From the NCBI GenBank assembly GCA_934096735.1, contig CAKOMS010000016.1, positions 1 through 20,365 of the forward strand: a stretch of 20,365 bases of DNA, in the 5' to 3' direction. Under the pieces are notes generated by a model. It saw only the letters and a program-made list of their open reading frames with translations, did no database searches and was not told where the DNA came from. A program made the translations under genes and the position numbers. Source of the DNA: an uncultured Bacilli bacterium. Its GTDB lineage: Bacteria > Bacillota_I > Bacilli_A > RF39 > UBA660. Below are positions 14,081-20,365 of the stretch, one piece after another (position 1 is the first letter of the stretch; each line of letters begins with the position of its first letter).

Positions 14081-14865
14081 ATAAATTAATAAAATATGAT
14101 TTTAAATGGATATATAAAACAATAATTATTTTTAACTTTCTTGCACTTTTATTTGCAATATTAGGTAGATGCTTTGTAAGTATTGACTCATCTATATTAA
14201 TGCAAATAATTGGTAAAATATGTTTTGGTATTACAATAAGCATGGGAGTAAGTGGACTTATAAATGCATTGATGAGATCATGGGTAAGGTTTATTAGAAA
14301 TACATATAAAGATGAGTCTTACTTAACACATACACTTCCAGTAAGTAAAAGTAAAATTTATTCATCAAAAATAATAAGTGGTATTATTTCTGTAATGTTA
14401 AATTTTCTAGTATTAATTATTTGTTTATTTATTTGTTATTATAGTAAAGACACAATAAATTATTTAAAAGATTTATTAGAATTAACTGCAAATACATATA
14501 ATACTTCAGTAGTAAATTTATTATTAATGGTATTTTTAGTTATATTATTTGAATTAATATTTATTTTATTAGTAGGTTATACTGGAATAATTATTGGTAA
14601 TAAAAGAAATAATCATAAAATGATACATTCTGTATTTACATCAATTGGGTTATATTTAGTATCAAGTGCTATTTCTCTTGAAATATTACATATTATATCT
14701 TTCTTTAGTGATGATGTAAAAAGTTTATTTATGCAAGTAAATACATTTGAAGTAGGAGTATTAAAAACTGCTATGATATATGCAATAATAATATATTTTG
14801 TATATATAATAATTTATTATTTATTAAGTAATTATTTATTTAATAAAGGAGTAAATGTTGATTAA
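14074..14865 (+). CDS. ABC-2 type transporter permease
   Basis: The 263-residue protein has about six hydrophobic spans (near residues 18-38, 45-65, 106-126, 146-175, 186-206 and 230-252) with basic loops between them, and no other domain. It overlaps the ATPase gene by seven bases and is its evident membrane partner. A conserved-looking cytoplasmic loop, YKDESYLTHTLPVSKSKIY, is the THTLPVS segment typical of Firmicute ABC-2 permeases of this operon type. GGGAGA precedes the ATG. The substrate may be a lipid or a cell-wall-active peptide; no direct evidence. Confidence 0.85.
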   Translation: MLNKLIKYDFKWIYKTIIIFNFLALLFAILGRCFVSIDSSILMQIIGKICFGITISMGVSGLINALMRSWVRFIRNTYKDESYLTHTLPVSKSKIYSSKIISGIISVMLNFLVLIICLFICYYSKDTINYLKDLLELTANTYNTSVVNLLLMVFLVILFELIFILLVGYTGIIIGNKRNNHKMIHSVFTSIGLYLVSSAISLEILHIISFFSDDVKSLFMQVNTFEVGVLKTAMIYAIIIYFVYIIIYYLLSNYLFNKGVNVD

Positions 14866-14885
14866 TAAAAATAATTTAGTATAAT
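14858..14885 (+). promoter_or_regulatory. Possible internal promoter before the LiaF-like gene
   Basis: TTGATT (14858-14863), 16 bases and a perfect TATAAT (14880-14885) stand before ATG 14905. The leader would be only about 13 bases, and AT-rich sequence gives such matches by chance. Confidence 0.4.
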
Positions 14886-14904
14886 TTAGATAAGGATGTG
14901 AGTT

Positions 14905-15588
14905 ATGAAAAATATAGGTAGTTTAATATGGGGGTTAATATTAGTAATAGTTGGAGTAATTTGGGGATTAAATGAATTAAACATTACTGATATAGATATA
15001 TTCTTTACAGGATGGTGGACATTATTTATAATTATTCCATCGATTGCAGGTCTTATAAAAGATGAAAATAAAACAGGTAGTATTATTTGGTTACTTATAG
15101 GAGTACTTTTATTTTTAGGAGTAAATGATATTATTGATTTTGATATGATGTGGTCTTTATTATTTCCTATAATTATTATAATAATCGGTTTATCAATTTT
15201 ATGTAAAAATATCTTTAATAAGAGTTTAAAAGAAAAAATAAGAGAATTAAATAAAATAGAAAATAAAAATAAAAAAGAAATTACTGCAACTTTTTCATCA
15301 GAAAAAATTAATTTTGAAAAAGAAAAATTTACATCATGTGATGCATCTGCAATTTTTGGTGGAGTAGAACTAGATCTTAGAAATGCAACTTTTAAAGATT
15401 CAGCAATAATTAATGTTACGGCAATATTTGGAGGAATAGATATTTTAGTACCAAGTGATGTAACTGTAATAGTTAATTCAACTTCAATTTTTGGAGGAAT
15501 ATCTAATGAACGAAAAGATATTTCAGAAAGTAAACATACATTATATGTAAATGGAACTTGCTTATTCGGTGGAGTTGAAATAAAATGA
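14905..15588 (+). CDS. LiaF-like membrane protein (DUF5668 plus LiaF C-terminal domain)
   Basis: The 227-residue protein begins with four close hydrophobic spans (from IGSLIWGLILVIVGVIWGL to about residue 97) typical of DUF5668 and LiaF. After a charged linker, a beta-rich C-terminal domain carries four FGG turns (SAIFGGVELDL, TAIFGGIDILVP, TSIFGGIS, TCLFGGVEI). In Bacillus, LiaF represses the LiaRS cell-envelope stress system; no LiaRS pair is in view, so a similar sensing role within this ABC operon is inferred. AAGGATGTGAG precedes the ATG. Its TGA overlaps the next start as ATGA, so translation is coupled. Confidence 0.83.
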   Translation: MKNIGSLIWGLILVIVGVIWGLNELNITDIDIFFTGWWTLFIIIPSIAGLIKDENKTGSIIWLLIGVLLFLGVNDIIDFDMMWSLLFPIIIIIIGLSILCKNIFNKSLKEKIRELNKIENKNKKEITATFSSEKINFEKEKFTSCDASAIFGGVELDLRNATFKDSAIINVTAIFGGIDILVPSDVTVIVNSTSIFGGISNERKDISESKHTLYVNGTCLFGGVEIK

Positions 15589-16397
15589 CTAGTACACAAA
15601 GAGTAATAAAATATTTTGGACTTCTTCTTGCAATACTTCTTATTATTTCTATATTTTCTGGAATATATTATGGAGTTTCTGCTATAAGTTCAATATTTAC
15701 TAAAAATAATGAAATACTTACGGAGTTTAAAGAAATGAAAATTAATAAAGAGACAAAATTATTAGAGTTAGATTTAAAATCTGCAACTATTAATATTACT
15801 AGTGGTAGTACTTTAAAGATTGAAACTAATAATGATTCTATAAAAGTAACTGAAGATAATAATAAAATAATTGTTAAAGATAATAGTAAAAATAGATTTA
15901 AAGTAAATCCTAAAACAGAAATAAATATTACTATACCAAGTGATTATATATTTGAAGGTGTAAATATTGAAAATGGAGCCGGAAAATTATTTATAGATTC
16001 TTTAAAGACAGAAGTATTAAGTCTAGATTTAGGAGCAGGGAAAGTAGAAATAAATAATTTAGATGTTTCTAAAAAAGGTAGTATTAATACTGGAGCAGGA
16101 GAATTTATTATAAGAAATGGTTCTTTAAATGATATAGAATTTGATTTAGGAACTGGCAAAACAGATATAAAATCATTATTTACTGGAAGCAGTAGCGTAG
16201 ATGCTGGTATTGGTGAATTAAATTTATATTTATTAAGTGATATAAATATGTATGAATTAAATATAGATAAAGGATTAGGTAGTATTTCACTTAATAATGA
16301 AAGTATTAAAAGTGGTACCTATGGAAGTGGTACTAATAAAATAGATATCTCATCAGGTATAGGAAGTATTAATATTACTACAGAAAATAGTAGATAA
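15585..16397 (+). CDS. DUF4097-type membrane-anchored beta-repeat protein
   Basis: The 270-residue protein has one N-terminal membrane span (GLLLAILLIISIFSGIYYG) and a large extracellular-side region made of short beta repeats rich in Gly, Asn and Ser, such as ENGAGKLFID, DLGAGKVEIN, NTGAGEFIIR, DLGTGKTDIK and DAGIGELNLY. Such repeats at about 20-residue spacing suit the DUF4097 beta-helix family, which often sits in envelope-stress or LiaF-type operons. The start ATG shares bases with the TGA of the LiaF-like gene. The stop forms TAATG with the decayed Nudix frame that follows. The molecular role is unknown. Confidence 0.8.
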   Translation: MTSTQRVIKYFGLLLAILLIISIFSGIYYGVSAISSIFTKNNEILTEFKEMKINKETKLLELDLKSATINITSGSTLKIETNNDSIKVTEDNNKIIVKDNSKNRFKVNPKTEINITIPSDYIFEGVNIENGAGKLFIDSLKTEVLSLDLGAGKVEINNLDVSKKGSINTGAGEFIIRNGSLNDIEFDLGTGKTDIKSLFTGSSSVDAGIGELNLYLLSDINMYELNIDKGLGSISLNNESIKSGTYGSGTNKIDISSGIGSINITTENSR

Positions 16398-16795
16398 TGG
16401 AATATTTAGATTTATATGATTCAAATAAAAATCTAACCGGTAAAAAAATAGTTAGAGATAAAAAAATAATATCTGAATTAAAAGATAGTTATATTAATGT
16501 GGTTTTAATTTTTATAAAAAGAGGATTTGTTAAATCTGGTAGTAATAGTATAAATACAGTTTGTATAGAGGTCTAAGAAGAACTAGGAATAGATATAAGT
16601 AAAGATAATATTATTTTAGATATCTATTATTTAGAAAAAGATATTAACATATCTGATTTAATACTTCCAAAAAAAGAAGTAGAAGAAGTATTTTGGCTAG
16701 ATACAGATGAAATAAAAGATTTAATTAAAGAAGATAAAATAAGAAAAAGTAATATAAAACCATTTTTAGATATAATAAATTATTTAAATAAATAA
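16397..16795 (+). pseudogene. Decayed Nudix hydrolase
   Basis: Translation from ATG 16397 gives EYLDLYDSNKNLTGKKIVR, the usual opening of a Nudix protein. The frame meets an in-frame TAA at 16574-16576, then resumes as EELGIDISKDNIILDIYYL and EVEEVFWLDTDEIKDLI through a final TAA at 16795. The stop falls where REVxEELG of the Nudix box should be. The stretch between VLIFIKRG and the box is too short and lacks the usual GGxxExGE segment, so there is probably also an internal deletion. With a deletion and a nonsense codon it is very likely inactive. A full copy would have hydrolysed a nucleoside diphosphate derivative. It was the last gene of the operon (TAATG overlap with the upstream stop). 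Confidence 0.85.
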
Positions 16796-16826
16796 AAGGT
16801 GTTAAAAAGAAAGCTTAACACCTTTT
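16794..16826. terminator. Bidirectional terminator
   Basis: A 12-bp perfect stem (AAAAGGTGTTAA, loop of nine bases, TTAACACCTTTT) has T runs on both strands. It stands between the decayed Nudix gene and the convergent ATPase gene and covers the ATPase stop codon. Confidence 0.9.
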
Positions 16827-19369
16827 TTCTTAAGTATTTTTTTTCTAATAAAATCTACTGGTATAACACTTAAAGATAAAATAACTACAAATATAAGTTC
16901 ATGTATTAAAAGTCCATAAGTTCTAAACAAATCCTTACCACAATATATTAAATATATTTGAGTAATAATTATAAACATATTAATAAAAATAAATACTTTA
17001 TTTTTATTAATGTTAGATAATATATTTAATCTTTCAGTTCTAGAATTAAAAGCATTAAATATTCCAATAAATATGAAAAGTGCAAAATAAGCAGTCATAA
17101 AATGTTTATAATCTCCTCTAATAAACAGTTTAATTATTGGAAGTTTTAAAAATAATATACAAAGTAAAGCAGAGTATAATGCCATAATTATTATTTGAGA
17201 ATACATATATTTATTAATAATTGGTTCATCTAACTTTTTAGGCAATTCTTCCATATAATAAGTTAAAGGAGCTTCATAAGAGAAAGCAAGTCCTGCAAAA
17301 GTATCCATAATCATATTAAGCCAAAGCATTTGTATTATAGTTATAGGAGTACTAACTCCAATATAAGACCCAATTATAGAAAGTACTAAAGCAGTCATAT
17401 TAACAGTAAGCTGATAAACTACAAATTTTCTAATACTTTTAAAAGTAGTTCTACCATACAAAATAGCTTTACTAATAGACATAATATTATTATCAAGTAT
17501 TACTATATCGCTAGCTTCTTTAGCAACTTCAGTACCACTTCCCATAGCAAAACCAACATTAGCTTTTTTTAAAGCAGGAGCATCATTAACACCATCCCCA
17601 GTCATACCAACAATTTGTTTCATTTCTTCAAGAACACTTACAAGTCTACTTTTATCTTGAGGAAGAGCTCTTGCTACAACTTTTAAATTAGGTAATATTT
17701 TCTTTAATTTTTCATCATCTAATTTACTAAGTTCATTACTATCTAATATAACATCTTCTTTATTATTATAAATACCAACCTCAGTAGCAATATTTTTAGC
17801 AGTATATAAAGCATCCCCAGTAATCATAATAATTTTAATACCAGCATTTTTAATAAGTTTTATTCCTTCTTTTGCAAGTGCTCTAAGTTCATCTTTTAAA
17901 GTTAAAAATCCAATTAAACATAAATCATCTTTATTATTAGATCCCTTTGCAAGCATTATAACTCTCATACCATTCTTAGTATATTTTTCTATTTCTCTTG
18001 TAAAAATATTTTTATTCGTAAGTACTTTTTCTTCTCCTAAACTATTTATATATTTATTACATTTAGGAAGTATCTTTTCACTAGCACCCTTAATTAAAAA
18101 ATAATCATTAAAATAAATAGTACTATATTTACTACTACTATTAAAATGTTCTCTTCTTATTATATTTTTATTATAATCTTTTCTAATTTTTAAAAACTTT
18201 ATAAGTGATTTATCAGTTGAATTACCTCCAATAACCTTATTATTACTTATAATACTATCATTATTTAATATAACTGATTCATAAACCAAATCATATATTT
18301 TACTCATCTTAATTTCAGATTCATTTTTATATTTTTTAAAATCACTCGAAACAAAATAAGTAACTTCTAATTCTCCTTTAGTAAGAGTACCAGTTTTATC
18401 AGTTAATAAATAATTAATACTTCCACTAGTTTCAATACCAGTTGGTTTTCTAACCAGTACATTATCTTTAAGCATTCTTTTCATATTTGAAGAAAGTACT
18501 AAAGTAATCATCATAGGTAACCCTTCAGGTACTGCTACTATAATAATAGTAACAGATAAAGTTAAAGCATAAATTAAATAATTTATTAAAAGTTTTGTAT
18601 TACTAAATGTTGCCATTATTTCATTCATATTAAAATTATTTTCAATAACAATTTTATTAAATAAATAAGATATCGATACTATAAATGCTCCAATATAACC
18701 AATCTTACTAATAATCTTAGCAAGCCCATAAAGTCTAGTTTTAAGTGGAGAAGTAGGCTCTTTCTCTTGTATTTCTAAAGAAATTTTTCCATACATTGTA
18801 TTATTACCAACAGACTCAACAATCATTTTACATCTTCCATTAACAACATTAGTACCTCTATATAATTTATTATTATTTACATCTTTCTTAACTTCTTTAG
18901 CTTCTCCTGTAAGAGCAGATTCATTTATACTAACATTACCATTTATTAATTTTCCATCAGCAGGTACAGATTCACCACTCTCTAAAAGAACAATATCACC
19001 GACAACTACATCATTAATAGAAATTAATTCAACTATACCATTTCTATATACTTTAACCAAAGTATTACTACTACTATTTAGTAGTTTTTTAAAGGCTTCT
19101 TCGCTTCCATATTCAGAAATAGTTGATACAAGAGTTGCAAGTAATACTGCAATAGCAATACCAATAGTTTCAAAAAAATCATACTTAGAGAAAATAAAAA
19201 TAAGTTTAATTGCAAGAGCAATAAGCAAAATCTTTATTATTGGATCTCCCAAAGACTCAAGCATTATTTTAAATAAAGTCTTTTGCTTTATTTTAGATAT
19301 TTCATTTGTACCAAATTTATTTCTTTGTATTTTTACATCTTCATTAGAAAGTCCATTGTAATTTATCAT
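16802..19369 (-). CDS. P-type Ca2+-transporting ATPase (type II)
   Basis: The 855-residue membrane pump couples ATP hydrolysis to cation export, most likely Ca2+. In order: N-terminal cation-ATPase domain (GLSNEDVKIQRNKFGTNEI), actuator loop TGEA (154-157), M4 ion site PEGLP (281-285), phosphorylation site DKTGTLT (Asp324), nucleotide-binding KGAS (428-431), MITGDA (516-520), TGDGVNDAPA (590-599) and the M6 site WLNMIMDT (Asn685, Asp689). PEGLP with N/MD in M6 is the Ca2+-ATPase pattern (SERCA/PMCA-like) rather than a heavy-metal pump; there is no CxxC metal domain. Length is normal. GAGGG precedes the ATG. It lies 72 bases downstream of the HTH gene on the same strand, so the two may be co-transcribed. 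Confidence 0.93.
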   Translation of the reverse strand: MINYNGLSNEDVKIQRNKFGTNEISKIKQKTLFKIMLESLGDPIIKILLIALAIKLIFIFSKYDFFETIGIAIAVLLATLVSTISEYGSEEAFKKLLNSSSNTLVKVYRNGIVELISINDVVVGDIVLLESGESVPADGKLINGNVSINESALTGEAKEVKKDVNNNKLYRGTNVVNGRCKMIVESVGNNTMYGKISLEIQEKEPTSPLKTRLYGLAKIISKIGYIGAFIVSISYLFNKIVIENNFNMNEIMATFSNTKLLINYLIYALTLSVTIIIVAVPEGLPMMITLVLSSNMKRMLKDNVLVRKPTGIETSGSINYLLTDKTGTLTKGELEVTYFVSSDFKKYKNESEIKMSKIYDLVYESVILNNDSIISNNKVIGGNSTDKSLIKFLKIRKDYNKNIIRREHFNSSSKYSTIYFNDYFLIKGASEKILPKCNKYINSLGEEKVLTNKNIFTREIEKYTKNGMRVIMLAKGSNNKDDLCLIGFLTLKDELRALAKEGIKLIKNAGIKIIMITGDALYTAKNIATEVGIYNNKEDVILDSNELSKLDDEKLKKILPNLKVVARALPQDKSRLVSVLEEMKQIVGMTGDGVNDAPALKKANVGFAMGSGTEVAKEASDIVILDNNIMSISKAILYGRTTFKSIRKFVVYQLTVNMTALVLSIIGSYIGVSTPITIIQMLWLNMIMDTFAGLAFSYEAPLTYYMEELPKKLDEPIINKYMYSQIIIMALYSALLCILFLKLPIIKLFIRGDYKHFMTAYFALFIFIGIFNAFNSRTERLNILSNINKNKVFIFINMFIIITQIYLIYCGKDLFRTYGLLIHELIFVVILSLSVIPVDFIRKKILKKKGVKLSF

Positions 19370-19441
19370 TATACCCTCGCTTATTATAATTCTAAAAAAT
19401 TATATGAGTAAGAGAGTAGTTTTAGTAACAAAATAAAATAT

Positions 19442-20146
19442 TTACTTAACTTTACAAGTATTATTTAAAGACAAATTAATTTTATATGATACAGTTTTTT
19501 TATCTTTGGTATAAGCTTTAATTTCTAAATATAGACTATCATCATTATAATTCTGACAATCATTAGAAAAATTATCTAAATTAAACTCAATATCTTTTAA
19601 ATAATTTTCTAATTTAATATTTTTATTATTAGCACTATTACATTTTTCTAATTCTTTTATAATGTTTCCTTTTTGTTCATATAAACTACATTCAATTTTT
19701 TCATAAGTAACATAATCATCTCCACCGCAATATACAATATTATTAAGATGTAAGTGAGAATTATTTTTATTATATGCAATACTTCCTGATATTTTAAAAT
19801 TATTACAAGTAGAAGATATAGTTTTAAATTCAATATTACTATTATTTCTAGATAACATGAAAATTATTAATAAAGTTATTAAGACAACAAAAATAATTAT
19901 AAATATAAAGTATTTATTATTTTTCTTCTTGTTTTTAAATTTATTTCCTTTTAATAGTTCATCCAAACTTATATTATAATCTTCAGATATTTGTTTTAAA
20001 AGAGTAATGTCAGGTATATTCTTTCCACATTCCCATTTTGATACGGCTTGAAAAGAAACATTATATTTCTCTGCAAATTCTTTTTGAGTCATATTATTTT
20101 CTTGTCTAATTTTTTTTATAACTTCTCCAATTTTATCAAAATCCAT
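19442..20146 (-). CDS. XRE-family HTH regulator with a membrane span and extracytoplasmic domain
   Basis: The 234-residue protein has an N-terminal helix-turn-helix (residues about 7-61: IGEVIKKIRQENNMTQKEFA, then VSFQAVSKWECGKNIPDITL), a Lys/Asn-rich stretch, one membrane helix (about 78-95) and a C-terminal region of about 140 residues with several cysteines, predicted outside. The plan suggests a membrane-tethered one-component sensor and DNA-binding protein. I chose the ATG at 20146 (MDFDKIG) because GGAAGGTG lies just upstream; a longer frame from 20197 would run through the tRNA terminator. It is upstream of the Ca2+-ATPase gene and may control it; that is inference from position. Confidence 0.85.
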   Translation of the reverse strand: MDFDKIGEVIKKIRQENNMTQKEFAEKYNVSFQAVSKWECGKNIPDITLLKQISEDYNISLDELLKGNKFKNKKKNNKYFIFIIIFVVLITLLIIFMLSRNNSNIEFKTISSTCNNFKISGSIAYNKNNSHLHLNNIVYCGGDDYVTYEKIECSLYEQKGNIIKELEKCNSANNKNIKLENYLKDIEFNLDNFSNDCQNYNDDSLYLEIKAYTKDKKTVSYKINLSLNNTCKVK

Positions 20147-20194
20147 AGTACACCTTCCATATACATTAATATTAATATAAATGCTTTTTAGTTG

Positions 20195-20226
20195 CAATAA
20201 AAAACTAATCCATTTCTGAATTAGTC
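20195..20226 (-). terminator. Terminator downstream of the tRNA remnant
   Basis: On the minus strand ACTAAT, a 10-base loop and ATTAGT are followed by a T run. A second small stem (AACTC with GAGTT) lies between this and the tRNA end. It fits the original tRNA terminator. Confidence 0.65.
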
Positions 20227-20254
20227 TAAACTCTTTATTAGAGTTAATATCTTA

Positions 20255-20299
20255 TGGTAGCGACGGGGAGATTCGAACTCTCGACCTGCCGGGTATGAA
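20255..20299 (-). tRNA. 3' half of a CAU-anticodon tRNA (Met or Ile2), 5' half absent
   Basis: Read on the minus strand: T, T33, anticodon CAT, A, C, stem strand CCGGC, variable loop AGGTC, T-arm GAGAG / TTCGAAT / CTCCC (one A-C mismatch), acceptor strand CGTCGCT, A and encoded CCA. The sequence 5' of the anticodon loop offers no GCCGG partner, no D-arm and no AGCGACG acceptor strand at the right distance. Only the segment from the anticodon loop to CCA is present. This is what remains at one end of an element integrated into a tRNA gene by a tyrosine integrase. The intact gene would lie at the other end, beyond the window. Confidence 0.75.
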
Positions 20300-20318
20300 A
20301 AATAAGCCCTAAATTAAA

Positions 20319-20341
20319 TTACCGTTTATTTTTTACCGTTT
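20319..20341. repeat. Two direct TTACCGTTT repeats next to the tRNA remnant
   Basis: TTACCGTTT occurs at 20319-20327 and again at 20333-20341, 14 bases apart. Short direct repeats beside a tRNA attachment core are typical of integrase arm-binding sites. On the minus strand two frames are open from the window edge to TAA at 20326 or 20319, either of which could be the tail of an integrase gene; I cannot tell which from about a dozen codons. Confidence 0.5.
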
Positions 20342-20365
20342 CCCTTATTAAATAAGGCTTCGCTC

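Noticed and set aside
14886..15599. 237-codon minus-strand frame opposite the LiaF-like gene
   Set aside because: The plus-strand gene has membrane spans, FGG repeats, a ribosome site and coupled neighbours; the antisense frame has none of these.
20255..20365. tmRNA or an intron-containing tRNA spanning to the window edge
   Set aside because: CTTCGCT near 20358-20364 partly pairs with the acceptor strand, but there is no D-arm, no anticodon stem partner and no tag-coding segment; a chance match is simpler.
1..20365. TGA read as tryptophan (Mollicute code)
   Set aside because: TGA ends the GntR and LiaF-like genes at natural lengths, and tryptophan is encoded by TGG throughout.
1..20365. CRISPR array or insertion sequence
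   Set aside because: No regularly spaced repeats and no transposase frame or terminal repeats were seen; the repeated sequence is explained by the paralogous surface genes.

Overview
The window comes from a very AT-rich, Gram-positive, apparently spore-forming bacterium of the Bacilli/low-G+C Firmicutes type. The evidence is a CotE-like spore coat protein, two tiny YjcZ-type sporulation proteins, a PrsA-type lipoprotein foldase, a YtrA-type GntR/ABC operon and strong GGAGG ribosome binding sites. TGA ends several genes (for example at 13378-13380 and 15586-15588), so this is not a Mollicute-style code in which TGA is tryptophan. The genus cannot be read from the sequence; an uncultured gut lineage would fit.

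Layout, left to right. 1-1750: the 3' part of a surface-protein gene (A), whose C-terminal region holds a G+C-rich block with the codon pattern of a diversity-generating retroelement (DGR) variable region, followed by a 3'UTR with paired hairpins and a terminator. 1761-2792 (-): PrsA-like foldase. 2912-3161: two small sporulation membrane proteins. 3241-5309: two tandem, mutually paralogous proteins of unknown function. 5358-6960 (-): HIT hydrolase and CapA-type phosphoesterase, overlapping. 7075-7608: CotE. 7740-10242: two more members of the gene A family (B and C). B carries a run of ten G at the start of its reading frame that puts the ATG with the good ribosome binding site out of frame, so it looks phase-variable. 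10403-12895: rpsP, khpA and a fused IspH/polyprenyl diphosphate synthase. 13006-16795: GntR, ABC ATPase, permease, LiaF-like and DUF4097-like genes, then a decayed Nudix gene. 16802-20146 (-): Ca2+-type P-ATPase and a membrane-anchored HTH regulator. 20255-20365: the 3' half of a CAU-anticodon tRNA without its 5' half, next to direct repeats, which looks like the edge of an integrated element.

The most interesting system is the A/B/C family. The three proteins share an N-terminal membrane anchor and domain, or a C-terminal C-type-lectin-like domain, in mosaic fashion. At least one copy appears switchable through a G tract, and at least one carries a hypervariable DGR-type patch. Two of the three transcription units end in a matching pair of small hairpins, one with a UCCC loop. 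Together this suggests a locus that varies both whether and what it displays on the surface. No reverse transcriptase or template repeat lies in the window, so the machinery would have to act from elsewhere.
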